NCBI GenBank assembly: GCA_949358305.1
Contig: OX442315.1
Location: 25,942,427-26,006,426 of the forward strand
Direction of reading: 5' to 3'
Source: Strigamia acuminata
Taxonomy: Eukaryota > Arthropoda > Chilopoda > Geophilomorpha > Linotaeniidae
Length of the DNA stretch: 64,000 nt
The notes beneath the pieces are model-generated. The model had not been told where the DNA came from and ran no database searches. It saw only the letters and a program-made list of their open reading frames with translations. Of this stretch, positions 23,991 to 36,899 are shown one piece after another. How positions within the stretch are numbered: the stretch's first letter is position 1; every line of letters begins with the position of its first letter. The translations under genes were made by a program, and so were the position numbers.

Positions 23991-25570
23991 AAACAACAGG
24001 GCCTTCATTCACGGGTGGCCCTTGCCATACTATACCCTGTCTACATAATGTACCAACTTAAAAAAAATTTAAAGGGAGCGAAGAATATGTCGGAAATAAT
24101 GATCGACAGGTACAAAGTTTGAATGACAGATGGGGGAGACGAGAAGTTTAGAAAACGAGTTTCATCCATAAATTGAGGTGTCAAATAATTCATCTTATAT
24201 TTTTAAAAAGAAAATTTCATAATTATAAAATTTTAAATTAAATTTATTATTTTTTTGTATTAAAAATAATTTTTTTTAAAAAAAAATTGAAAATTGTTTC
24301 TCACAAACTTGAAAAAATAAATCAAAACCCATTCCGATCCCCCTCTCGTAGATTGTAACTGCAGTTCAGTAAGCGGGCGGCAGCGTTCAACGACTACTTC
24401 TGAGAAAAACATTCCTCGGAACCAACCGCAGACTCATAATTCATAACCATTACCTGTCATATAAAAGAAATCGTCTCCATCTATAGCTTTATTCACAGTC
24501 AATTTTTATTTGAATTCTGACACATCATTTGTCCATCAAACCCAACTTCTCGCAGGTGCAACACAAACAAAAAAATCCTATTAATAATCTTCGCAATAAT
24601 ATTAAAGCGAAAAAACCAACAAAATGATCCGACCTTTCAGACTTAGACACTTAATGATAGGTTTCTCAAGATTGAATCGAAAGATAGAGAAAGACATTCT
24701 TAGAAAAGTGTCACCCATACATCTCCCACTCGTAATATCCCCTCTCTTCCTTTTTCGTTTGCAAAGAGAAAAAAAAGAAACTTTTTTTTGGTAACAATTT
24801 GAACGCGTCTCCTCTCGTACTAGAAAAAAATTCTCAGAATACAAGCAACCTGTCTTCAAATATTGCAGCAATATTTTTACAGGTGGCTGAACATTTAGCT
24901 AAACGGCCCCACCCACTTATGTGAGAGCCGAAAAGAGGCGGACGACAGCCAGCAAAGTATACCTTCATGCCCTTCCCATTACGTTTCTTCTCACAGTACG
25001 CAGAGTTAAAAGAGAAAGAAAGAAAAAATAGCAAGAGGGAGACGGCTACAGTGAACGCTTATGAGAAAGACTTTTTGCATCTCATCTATCATTCTTCTTC
25101 CATTCTCTTGCTTCGTCTCATCGTTTGCACTGTGGCTGGCTTTGCCTTCCGTCCATTTTTTTCTTCTCCTATAACTTTCCACTCAATGGATAATCTACAA
25201 GTGAAGGGAGTGAAGGGTTATTTACACACAAATACCTGAGGGAGAGCTGGGGTAGAGAAACGAGCTTATCCCAATTATGGATGGTTCGGTAATGAGTTAG
25301 CAATTTCTATTGATTTCAATAGGTTTCGCTTGACCGACATTTTAGCCTAGCCAACACCCCCCCTGTATAGGGTTGGCACACCGACCAGGAAAAAGACGGT
25401 GGGTGTGGAAATGGGGTCTGTACGAATAGGCAATTCCAATCACGTTCAGTCTGGCAACCTTTCACAAAGAAGTGGGTACCTTATAGAAAGAGGACGCGAA
25501 GTAGAAACATCTTTGCAACATTCCCTCCCCCCTCTCTTTTGCCAATTAAACTCTTGGCTTATTCCTTCTA

Positions 25571-25592
25571 TCTCTCTCTCTCTCTCTCTCTT
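25571..25592. repeat. (TC)11 microsatellite
   Basis: An uninterrupted TC run within a pyrimidine-rich stretch. Confidence 0.9.
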
Positions 25593-26499
25593 CTCTTTTT
25601 CTCTTACTTTTTTTATCTGCCAAACTGAGCGTAGTTCTCAGCTGGAACCAAGGGTGCGTGTAGCTATAAAACTAATTCCCAACAGGAAATGTTACACAAA
25701 TGTTTATTCTTGTAACTCGAAAGATAACTTCGCCACAATAACCGTGTAGTCAAAACTCAAAGTTAAAACACTAGGCTTAAATAATCACCAATTGGAATTT
25801 GGAATGGATTAAAACGAACAAGTCTAATTTGAAAAGTTGTAATCAGATTTACATGTGGAATTCGTGCATCCCAACTTTTACCATCGCAACCAGGGTAAGT
25901 AACTAAGTAACTTAGTCAAAAGTAGTGCAGCCTAAACGAAAAGTCGAAATTGCATTTCTTTTTCCCACACTTAAAAGATAACTGTCAGTTTAATACAAAT
26001 TTGCCCGTTTGACACAGGAAAGCATTTTTACAATCCAATGACAGCCGTGACAAAATTAAGCTAAGAAGGCAACGACACAACTTCCTTCAAAAATGTTTTG
26101 CTGCACATCGATTGCCCTCACCGTGACCACATTTAGGCGCAATCAAATTTAAGTGTAGGAGGGTTTAAAGTGAAAAACTTCTTTCTTTCGCTCTCTGTGA
26201 GGTCTTGATTGGTGAGGCGTCCAGAGGCTCTTTTCTCCGCCACCCTTCGCCTTCCAATTATGCTAATGTCTTCACGGAGCAAACCTCCCCTTCACCGGTA
26301 GATGGCCAAGTCTGAAGATGAGTGATAGGCATTTCCCTCCTTCAATGGCAATGTGGTTACGGAAGGACTATAAGGCTTCAAAATAAGAAAGAGCGACGAA
26401 AAAAAGGCACTCTGTCTTATGCCTTTCCCCTTCTCCAAACTGATAATTTATAAGGTGGGTAACCCGTTAGGTGTGTGGGGTGAAAATGCATTTTCATCG

Positions 26500-26930
26500 C
26501 CAAGACCACCCTGAGTTGAAAAGACCACAGCAGTAAAGATCTCTTACTTTAAAATCATCAATTTTCACCACTCATTTCCAGCTTTAAATAAATTAATTAA
26601 TTAATTTACAAAAATAATTTAAAACCGTTGAAAGTGCTAACATAATTTGCCAATACGGAGCTATCATCGAGTTAGCAGTTAGCGCTGGGACCACCCAGGT
26701 CCGTAGAGAGGGGTCAACAGAGGAGAAAGTGGAAGCGGATCACTCCCTTAATTTTGCTCTTATTGCAAATCTCGTGTCTGTCAACATGTGCGTCAATGCG
26801 CAAGAAGCAGCCATCTGGGACAGCAAATTTGAAGGTGGCGGCGCCTTGGTGTGAATTCTAAATGACTCGCCGCTAACAATGCTTTATACGTGATAGCATC
26901 AACCAGTTGATGTATTATATCGAGGGCTTT
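26500..26930. promoter_or_regulatory. Candidate enhancer with two Gli/Ci-type sites
   Basis: GACCACCCA at 26689-26697 is an exact match to the Gli/Cubitus interruptus core. GACCACCCT at 26504-26512 differs in one base. The interval also carries (TTAA/TTAATT)n homeodomain words at about 26588-26608 and a mixed-composition block at 26640-26930. Control of spalt by Hedgehog signalling is inference. Confidence 0.35.
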
Positions 26931-28068
26931 TTAAAATAGGGTTTACCCCCACCGCTACTCTTTTCCCGCCCCTTTCTCACCTACCAATGTCAACAACCCT
27001 TTTCTTACAAGGGGTCTACAAGTCATAAATCGTCTGCTTTACGCCAGATTAAGAAGGGAAAGAATGAATCTCAAATCTATCATTCAAATAAATTACCAAA
27101 CTATGATTTGCACAAAAATATTTAAACATTTCACATGCCGGAACCTAACGACTGAAAACTTGACTCGTAGAGAGACAGAGAGAAGGAAAAAAAGCGTATG
27201 CAAACTGATTACATTTTGGTATCCATGCGGTATCGGGACAAAGCGGTAGACAAAAGTCACCCCTCTTCTTGAGCTTTTTCCTCATCTCTAGTCATCACCT
27301 GGCAACGGAGGAAGGGGGAAAAGGTGCGGAAAGGGAGTTGGAAGTGACGCCCAATATATAGTTCTCACCAGGCTGCGCGCAATCAGGCAAAAAGAGTGTG
27401 TGTAAGCCTCTTTTCAGCCGAGAGCTTTCTGCTTTTGGTAAATAAACATAAGACCGTTACGTACAAACAATAAACACCAACAATTTACAACGTTCCGGGT
27501 TGAATTGTTCAAAACGCTGAGAAAAATAGCGGAGCTTTTAGTGAATAGACCGAATTTGAAAAAGAAATGGAAGAAGGACAAGCAACGAACGCATCATTCA
27601 TCCAATCACTCTCGTTATAAATATATGAAATAAATCACCCAATACACGCAATCCATTCAATCTCTCAAGGGGGTTTTGCCCTCCCTCACCTATAGGTTCC
27701 CGTGTTCGACGTAGCGTGCAAAAATCCATAAACTTTTATGATGCCATAAATGTGTGAAGTGCTATCGAAAAATAAGCTGGCACAAGATGCTACTGCGTTA
27801 TATACAACAAGCAAGCTAACCCGAACTCTGCTCACATCATATCTTCGTGCACACGTGATGAGCGGATGCCATCACCATAACAACCAATCGTCTTGGTAAC
27901 CTATCCCGCCCCGAACAGGTGGACGCGTGAGCTCTTTCTAATGGGCAATGACATGCGACAAACGATAACAAGTCCCGAAAAATTATCATACTTTGCTTGC
28001 CCCGTCCATAACTAGGCAACGGGTGAAAATTGGCGTGACAAATTTGAAATGAAGTAACAAGTACTAAG

Positions 28069-28099
28069 GAAAAAGGAAAAAGGAAAAAGGAAAAAGGGA
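28069..28099. repeat. (GGAAAAA)4 minisatellite
   Basis: Four tandem copies of the 7-base unit GGAAAAA, then GGG. Confidence 0.9.
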
Positions 28100-29279
28100 A
28101 AAGAAAAGAATAAAATGTGAATCGGCAGAGTGGACCATTCATTTCGTAGCTGTCATGAGAATATAGCGGACTAAATCAAAATGGCAATCTCCGATTCCCA
28201 GGCGACAACGCACTTGGCGTTGGCCCCCATAATTCTATCTCCGAAAGAGAGAATGGTGGATGGTGTAGGTGGAAGGGAAAAAGGGGACACGGTCGACGGT
28301 CACCTCTATTCCACGTTTCTCTTCGTCATCACTCAACTGTCTACGGACTATGGCACTCTCCAGATCCATTACAAACTTTGCCCAGATCGATCATTTCAAA
28401 TTGATTTTTTCCCTCTAGCACACAACGGAAATTCCAGTGAATTATCAAACTGACCCAATCTGCAATCTCTATTTCTCTCTCTCTATTTCTCTGCTCGTCG
28501 TCTAATCCCCATCGTTTTCATACTTTTCACGCGTAATAACTCTCAAGTGTGAGAAACCAGCCTCCTTTTAACTAAAAAGAGACTAGAATAAGAGGAGGGG
28601 AGAGGTAAAAGGGAAGAGCCAGGAGCAACTCTTAACATTTTTTAACAAATTTGCTCGAATGCACCGTCAAAATAGAGAGGGTCCTCTGTGTCTTTATGCT
28701 TGCATGAGTGGGGGAAATGATGAGAGGGGGGACACAAGAAGAGTATTTGGGAACCCCCTCGATATCTGCTCGTATATATTCCCGCACATAGAGCGCACGT
28801 ATATTCGCACACACAAACTCGGCCAAACACATTACGTTTGCTTGCCTTAGCACGGAACTAACTCCCTAGCAAATCCGCTAACAGGTTTCTCTCTCACTCA
28901 TCCGCTGTCCCTCATAACTAGCAATGGGTCATTTTTATCGTAATGTGCCAGAACCACCTTATAACCCTCCCCCTCTTCCTTTGTCCCCCTTTTTACCCCC
29001 TTTTATAGAATATGATGACATCAAGAATAAACTTGTCACATTGATGTCATGGTCTAGCGATGATGTCAGGCGGACATAAAAGCAGAAAAGGGGGCAAGCG
29101 AGAAAGTAATAATAACGCAACTGCAACAAAAATTCTTCTTCTATGAATAATTTCTCGCTCCGAAATTATCCAGTTGCGACTGGATTTCTTTCTCATTTAA
29201 AAAAGTATGTTTTGTCCCTGCCAGTGGTATGAGTGCCTCTTGTTAACCACATACTTTGCCCTTGGCACGAGGCGAGATA

Positions 29280-29294
29280 AATATATATATATAT
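29280..29294. repeat. (TA)n microsatellite
   Basis: A short alternating TA run in the spalt intron. Confidence 0.85.
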
Positions 29295-32200
29295 AAAGAA
29301 TGAGCCGAAAAAAATGAAACGCATTTGTATGGCCAGTGCCAACACTTTAAAAAGTCGAAATTGGGTGACATTGAAATGACTAAACATCTCAATGTGCATT
29401 TTAGGAAATATTTAGAAAATAATTGTACATTTCGTCACTACTTGGCTGCACTCCCATTGCTCATATAATAGAAATGATGCCCAGCAACCAAATAATAACT
29501 TCTTGCAAGTAAAAAAAGAAAAAGGAAATAAGAATGTAAACAAAACGACCCTTTAATCTAAACTTGGTCTTCCTTCCAAATTTATTCCCCTAATAAATTC
29601 AACTTTGTTTACACCTTTTTTACATTTTCCCACGAATATTCCTCGAAAACGGGAAGCAAATAATTAAATAAACTACCACCATTTCAATCTTTTCACCCTT
29701 CCTCTACGTATTTTCTACCTGGGTGCAAAGGTGTTGCACCTGTCCACTATACTTAACCTAGTAACATCAACCGCATTGCCCCCTCCCCACCCCCTTCTTT
29801 TTCCCCAACGTCCTTCCCGACTATTCTCAACTTTGAATGGGCGACAAATGGCTCAAGCCCTTTTCTCCCGTCGTTTCTTGACCTTAAACTGAAAACGTAC
29901 CTGTTGCTACAAGTTAAAAATTTCAGCACAAATCTTCCCGACGCTCCGCCATTAAAAAAATTTGCCTGCCTACAAATGCTGGATGCAAAAAAATGGGGGG
30001 AAAAAAGCTAAATCTAATTTACAGATGTGGCAGACGGCCTACTAGCGCTAAACAAATTACATGTATTTTTTCCCTGCGACATTTTTCCTCACTAGTCACC
30101 GCGCGATTTAATCCCAAGGGTAACATTTTCTGGCGTCTGCCACCTGCGATATGAGAAAGGAATCATACTTGATTGGTTTCTTTTCTACAAAAATGAAGCG
30201 AAAATAAGGATGAAAAAATATTCACTACATAAATAAGTAAATAAACTGCAATTCGCAATTTTTTACCGAAGCGCACAATTTGTATCACTACTTCATAAAT
30301 CCCGTTGATAAACAAAAAACAGCTTTTATGCAATTGCGTCCAAAAAAAAGAAAGAAAGAAGGAAAGAGGAGCAAGTTGTAGTATCAGTGTAAGATCAGGG
30401 CGCCCCGTGACATCCTAAAATTAGATGACAAATCTTAAGCTCTGCTCTCGTGGCTCCGGCTTGATGCCAAAAGAAACAGCAGGAATGTCGGAAAGGATAA
30501 TACACACTCTGTATGGAATGCAGTCAATGTGATTTTCGTTTTGTTTACCATCGACCGGATTAATCGACTCATCGATTTTCATTTAACATACCGTATACAT
30601 CCGTAAAGTAAACACGTTTATTTATAAAAATTATATAGGTAGTTATCCTTTTTCTTTATTAATTTAACAGCGAGTTTGCGTAAGTTAGAAAATAAATCGA
30701 GTTCAGCAGAATCTTTATTATATCATATAGAGAAACTAAAAAGTCATTAAAATAATTTTCAATTACTGAATGCATTCAAAATGAAACCCACAATCAAAAC
30801 AAGGAAAGCGCTTACGTCATGCAGTCCACTTCATTGGTCAGAACAAAGAGGGGTTTCGGTCAAGTCATTTTTTAAGATGCACTACACATGGTAATTGCAA
30901 TAAAATGAATCACAATCTAAACCTCCAGAGTAAAACAAAATATTTAATAAAACATCCATTACCCACAGCTCGGAAACGACATTTTAACTTGGAAAGAAGC
31001 AATTTTTTTCCCCCCAAAAAAAATTAAAAATAAATATCTCTATGAGATTTTTTTAAATATTATTTTTGTACCAAAAAAAAACGAAGAAGAAAAATCCACA
31101 AATACTTATTTTCTCTCTCTGCCGTTTATCCATAATTCAAGTCTGGGGATTTCATAGCCGAGAAGGGCTCTTCAATTCATTGCCTTGCTCTCACATTTTT
31201 ATGGGATTTGTCACTACTTCTTCACCACATCACTTGAGAAACAAATCTCGTTTTTACTTGACATTTCTCTCGCTTTCACATTCACCAACTCACACACACC
31301 TTCCTTGCACTTTATACGCAGTTGTCATCCTTTCCCATCAACTTAGTCAGCCTTCGATGCATCTTGAAACGACATCGAGTTCTCTCCGCATTTTGCCTTT
31401 TCATAACACTTTATATTTAAGAAATGAAGTGTTTGCTGAACTTTACCGGTACGTTTGTTTAGATAAAAGCACGCATCAGTCAAGCTGGGTGAGTTATGAA
31501 GACAGGGATGATGAACAGCTTACCAGTTGTCCAAACAGAAAACATAGTTAGCACATTTTTCAAATCAACTTCGCCTTTACTTCCAATTAAATATTTAAAA
31601 AAGAAACATGTAAAAGTTTCGTCATTTGATTACCGACCAAATTAGTCACCACATTTATCATGACATTACATTAATCCCGTAGAGAAAACAAAAAATGAGG
31701 TTTAGACAGAAGGAGAGCGTGCGAGACAAAGTAGAATAAATCAATTCACAGAGCGGCGCTACTGCCCTCATCTGCGAAAATCAAATTCCTCGCTGCCCTC
31801 CCATTTTTTGATTGCTTATCCAGGCAGGGGGTCCGATTTGCTGGACAACGTGGCTCACTCTTCCCCTTACAAAACTTCCTGACCACCACCACCATTATTC
31901 CTCCCCTTACACACACCGTCGAAGGCCAACTGGCCAGCCATATGTTGAAGATCCCCTTCACCTATCGAGTTACTATCAAGCAAAGATGGGTCACTTGTGA
32001 ACTCAAGACAATTGGTTAAGACGCACCCTAAACTAATTGATTTTGATGCCGTTTTTATTTCTTTTACACGTCAATCCCCACTCATGTTTCAACCCATATT
32101 AAGATCTCTCATTTGATTAATGTTTCCACACAAAATACTCGATTCTTGGTCGTGACAAAAAAACAAGCGCACCCATTGTCTGAAACCTAACAAATTTCTG

Positions 32201-32599
32201 ATTTCAAACGCGATAATGTCACAAGTCTTTGTTTTAATGAGCTGTATTGTCATCAGAGGCGTTACTCGAAAAAAAAAACGTACAGATAACTAAAAATACT
32301 TGTATCTGCTCCGATGTCTTCATTATTACCGTCGACGTAAAAGAAATTGAATACAATTTATAATGAAAACAGAGTTGAGCAAATATTTCAATCTTCCATC
32401 CCAGCCGAGTTCAACAACTGCCAATTTATTCCATTCTGTCCCGCACCTAATTTATGACGTGTATGATTAAACAACAGAGGGCAAGGTACTACAACAGAGA
32501 GGGGAGAGTGACCAGTGTCCAGAAATAGCTGACTAACCAATCAGAATCGCAGACCACCAATCAAGGTTCTCTTGCTTTTGCACAGTGGTGTCGAGTTCC

Positions 32600-33310
32600 A
32601 TCGATAAATCGCCACAATTTGCCCCTCTGACATCAGACGAGCATATCAGATTCCAAGCAGCGGTTTCACCGCCATCTTGGCACCACCTGCCTCGGTCGAC
32701 CGTGTGCGACTGGCCAGTGGCCAGTGGCTAAAGCAAAAAAGATGGAAACAGGGAGAGAGGGGGTGAGAAATAAGAGGAATGAGGGTGTGTGGGAGAAACA
32801 CAAGAGAGACCTAGTCATTACCCCCAGCTGCCAGCTAGAGTTTATGGCTGACCTCAGGGGTTATTTGGTCAGTTTCCACTTTTGACGGGCTATTGCTGAA
32901 TCTTTACAAAGAATGTCCACTTTGGATCCCTTCCATCAATTACAAAAGAATTCACCAACGATAAAATTAAAAAATACATTCCAACACTTGTCCACTCGGC
33001 ACTCGCACACCATCCGAAATGCGATACCGATTGCGTCATTCTAGCGCTCCATCGTCCCCTGCCTTTAACACCCTCACTTTATACTTCCCATTTTAATAGG
33101 TGTCAACGGCTTCTCATTGGCCATTCATCATCACTTCGCGACCCCTCGCGCGCGAACACGTACGGTCCGATAATGGCGTTATTACACGGTGTTGCCGATT
33201 TTTTTTCCACTCCCAACAGCACGTCATACTGCAGTCTGTGTTACCACTACACAAAATATGAAACATTAGGGCTTCTCCCCTTTGTGAGGTAGGCTAATGC
33301 TCCGCGCCCT
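32600..33310. promoter_or_regulatory. Candidate intronic regulatory island
   Basis: Mixed, CpG-containing DNA with a GCCATCTTGG word (YY1/Pho type) near 32671 and a direct repeat GGCCAGT near 32712-32728. A second dense block with CGCGCGCG is near 33147. No coding family was recognised. Confidence 0.25.
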
Positions 33311-34289
33311 CGCATCGAGGTGTTCATCAGGCGTATAATCCATCATTTACAGGCCAGCAGGCCTAAAGCACGGCTACAGTTGTACTCGTGCGGGGGCTGC
33401 TCCACCTCTCAGCCCTTATCTGTGCTCTTTCTTTTTATCCGCGCATTCACACCCGTGGAGCTGTTGATTACAGAACGGAAACATGGCACTTTCAAGGCCA
33501 ATTTATTCCCCACTTTTCTCCTCCTCCCCTTCTACTCGGGTTTGCATCTTGCGCCAATTGTCCCCTACATTTTATCCTCAAATTCGGCGTGTTTCTTAAG
33601 CACGAGATTATTTTAATTGCGTCCAAAGAGCCGTCGCGCGAAGTGGTTTGCTGGATCACGTCACCAAAAGAACCTGATGCTGACAATAGAGACCTCCGAA
33701 AGGACCAGCCGTCCGAAAACGCACTACCGCTGTGCTACCCTTTTAACCCTTTTAACCCCCAACACACGGTCAGATCAATGGGGGTTCTGTGTTACCTGTC
33801 AAAACTTTTGACGGCAACTGCTCAGTATGGGGTCAGTGTGCGCTCCTTCTTCAATTGTGCGCGTCAGTACCGTTTAATTGGACACGTTATTACAAACGAC
33901 AATATTTACACCATCCTTTATACAGATATAAACAAATAATAATAAATTGGATTAATAAAATCGTAATTAAGTTATTAAAATTAAAAGTAAACGTTGAAAA
34001 AATCCAAAAGTAAACGAACTCTAAATTTACCGAGAAATACGAGGCCGTAACTCTAATAAGTTAGGCTAATTCCTGGAATTTTCAAGCTCTGCAAATTATA
34101 TTTTAAATCCAAACATTTAAATGTCTTTGTCCTCAAAACGACCATGGAGAAGCAACAACTCAGATTGTTTGCTCGATCCCTTAGATGGACAACGCCTAAA
34201 TCAACAGCGTTAATAAATGCTGACCCTCTCTCTCAGTCTCTCTCTCTGTGTTTCACCCCCTTATGCATTCCTCCGTTCCCATACAGGCC

Positions 34290-34760
34290 CGGCCTTCGCT
34301 GCCCTCCCACCGCCGTGTTGACAGAGCAAACACCGGCGAAGCCTCTCACCTGCCTACCCAGAATGCTTTGCTCGGGTTGGGCTCCGGAGCCAACTCTAAC
34401 AAATATTAGTCTTGTTGCCAGCCCGGATGGAGTTTGTGTATGTTGTGCACGTTAGAAACAAACCCGGCGGAGTCCACTAAATAGGAATGAGAAGGTTCGC
34501 GCCGCGCAACTTTTTAGTTTGGCTCTCGATTCGATATGAACATGAAATATAAGATTTATTTTTGAATGTCATAATTTAAGCCAGGCAGCAGCAGTTATAG
34601 CAGCAAAAAGCAAAAGCTGCACGAGTCTTGGAAGGCGAGCTAAATTTGGGACAATAAACAATGGCAAAAGCTGGGCTGGCCATTAATTATCAGTGTGTTT
34701 GGGCTTTACTTTTAAAAATAACAATTGCTGTGAGGCTCGGCACGAAGCATAAAAAAAAAT
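34290..34760. promoter_or_regulatory. Candidate intronic regulatory island near exon 1
   Basis: A mixed-composition block about 2 kb downstream of exon 1 in the direction of transcription. It contains a Sox/Fox-like word (ACAATAAACAATGG), GGCCATTAATTATC and short AGCAGC repeats. The enhancer call rests on composition only. Confidence 0.25.
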
Positions 34761-36475
34761 GGAGCCACCATGCAGTATATGTAAGCGAGACGTCTGTATA
34801 CACTTCAAAAGGATTGAGAGAAAATTTTGAGCCAACTAAAAATAGATGAAAATACGTTTTTAACATCATTTTTACGGATGGACCATGAGCCACGACAACG
34901 GCGCGAGACTAAGCTCGACACCTACAAGTGGAGTCGTCACCCGCAAGCCACATGTCACTCACTCTTTGGACAAATACGAATGGACAAAGAAGGACATCTG
35001 CCCTTTTCCCCTACCCCGCCAGGTCAGGAAGAGGGGGAGGAGGTCAACGAACACTCAACCCCACCCTTGAACCCCCACCTCGGAGTTGTAAAAATCCCTT
35101 CTTGACCACATTTTGCAAGGGTGGAATTTTTACACAAGAAAATATAATTATATTCCTTCAACTGTTTTTAGCCCTTAACTTAACGACGACTAGGTTCCCT
35201 CTTTAGTTTCCGCCTTCTTAATGGTATAAGGAGGAGTTTCGTCCACTCCATCGTACTGGTCACTCATCAAACCTTGCAACTGCGCTCTACATGCGCTCAA
35301 ATTACAGAGGCCGCTAAAGGCCTTGCACACTTAGTTTATGAGGGGCCAAGAAATGGAAAAGAAAGGAAAATGATTGGGAACGGCGGCCCGATCAAATCCA
35401 TCAATGTTTGCTATGGGTTCATGAACGGCAGCGCCCCTACACGGTTGCGCACTCAACTGAGCCTGCTCACAAAAATGCCGCTTTGGTGCATTAATTTTGA
35501 GTATTACATTTTACCCGACGATAAACAATTTACCGAGAAAATTGTACAAAATAGTGCAATATCATTTACAATTTTAATAATTTTATTGTATAAAGTTATG
35601 CTAATAAAAACTGTTCCGCCCGTAATTAGAGTTCCCGCTGAATAATATCAAACCAGCCTTCATTTATAATTAACACAACAAAAAAATTAAAATTTTCAAA
35701 TAAAAGGGCTTCCAAATTATGAATAAAAATATGTTTCACATTTAATATACTTTAATCCACGGTGTATTTACGCGAACAAACTATCACGTAACATTCATTC
35801 AATTGCGCACATTCGAATTTCTTACGCTGAAGTTAATAAATCGCACGAAAAAAGAAAACATTCTTTAAAATCTACAGGACTAACACGAAAAACCACAACA
35901 TCATTTGCCGACAACCATTTTCCAGCATCCCGTGTTGCATAGCAACATGTTCCCCACGACGACCCCATCAGCGGGAATCAGTCCGCATACAAGCGGTAGG
36001 ACACGGCAAACTAGAACCCGCAATCTCCCGTGCTATCCTCTCAACCCTTATTCCATCCGATATCAAACGATCACCTACACGATACACGAAAACTAACGAA
36101 ATATACATTTCAAATAAAATAAAATATTTTTAAAAAAATCAACAAAGCATACTCAATTTATTTTTTCCCCCAGTTTTACTCAACGTTAAAAATAGCGAAC
36201 AACCGCGGCGTCTTTACGTCGTTTGCACGGGACAAAATTTAAAGCTTTACTTTTCACGGACGGGTTAGTTCCAATCTCTCTTTTTTTCGTTTTTTTTTCG
36301 TTTTTTTTTTTCGTATAAGAATAGGGGCGTGAAAAAGAAGAGGTAGTGAGGAGTGTGTTAAACTCGATGCGACAGAAATGTTGGCCGAGGTCGATACAAA
36401 GCATTTTAAGCAGGTAAATGGTTGGTGTGCAAACCAAGTAACAGGTAGAGACAACAAGTAAAAGGGTTAACTCAC

Positions 36476-36551
36476 CGTTGTAAAGGAGCGTGCTGGCCAA
36501 CACTTGTTCCGATTCCAAATGTTTGGGGTTCAGCTGCTTTCGTCGTGACAT
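36476..36551 (-). CDS. sal: Spalt/SALL coding exon 1 (N-terminal repression motif)
   Basis: ATG at 36551-36549 opens MSRRKQLNPKHL, the near-invariant start of Spalt/SALL proteins. In vertebrate SALL1 this short motif recruits the NuRD corepressor. The exon encodes 25 residues plus one base and ends at a consensus donor G|GTGAGT. Phase 1 matches the exon 2 acceptor at 11271-11277; the joined codon is GAT and the protein runs on as [18 protein letters not shown]. Reading through the donor gives a hydrophobic tail that is intron shadow. The tiny first exon separated by a large intron is the gene structure seen in SALL relatives. Confidence 0.93.
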
Positions 36552-36870
36552 TTCGGTGTCCGAATATTGTTCCGTCGTTGTTCACTTGGTCTTAACCAAA
36601 TTTTCTCGATTGTGGGCACTCACAGCTGTCGCAGTTAGGCGGACGACGCACAAAATCAAACGCTCTGGAACTTGTCGTCCACACACTAGCGTGTTGCTAA
36701 CCCCGGCGAAAAAAATATTTCGATAGGGAAGGGGGCAAAAAACTGCTAAAAATAAAAAAATAAAAAAAAGACGGTCGGTCGGATGATGACGGAAAAATTT
36801 TTTCTTTCTCTCTGTGTGTGCGCGTTTGTGTGTGATGTGTGTTGCTACTCGCTTGTTGGTGGGCCCCTCT
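36552..36870 (-). other. Probable spalt 5' UTR
   Basis: Between the candidate TATA box and the spalt ATG. It contains A-rich and GT-rich runs. Its extent depends on the start site, which is inferred. Confidence 0.4.
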
Positions 36871-36892
36871 CCCACTCACTCTCTCCTCTTAA

Positions 36893-36898
36893 TTTATA
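36893..36898 (-). promoter_or_regulatory. Candidate spalt TATA box
   Basis: TTTATA on the plus strand reads TATAAA (within TGTATAAATT) on the minus strand, in an otherwise GC-rich stretch about 345 bases upstream of the ATG. A start near 36860-36870 would follow. The GC-rich region further upstream could hold another promoter. Confidence 0.4.
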
Positions 36899-36899
36899 C

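Larger units (their letters stand above)
11271..36475 (-). other. 25.2-kb spalt intron 1, no recognised gene inside
   Basis: The intron joins spalt exon 1 (donor G|GTGAGT on the minus strand, 36475-36471) to exon 2 (acceptor AATACAG at 11271-11277). Both ends are phase 1 and make the joined codon GAT. Inside I see only short, overlapping frames of up to 183 codons with no family signature, A/T-rich spacer, microsatellites and islands of mixed composition listed separately. An intron this long beside nibrin introns of about 60 bases suggests it is kept for regulatory DNA; that is inference. Confidence 0.85.

Noticed and set aside
31066-31551. 161-codon plus-strand frame
   Set aside because: Biased pyrimidine-rich composition, no family signature, no supporting splice context; expected by chance in 64 kb.
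33388-33939. 183-codon plus-strand frame, the longest unexplained one
   Set aside because: It overlaps two other frames on the same stretch, starts without a good context and resembles no known domain. It lies in an intronic island and is more likely regulatory DNA.
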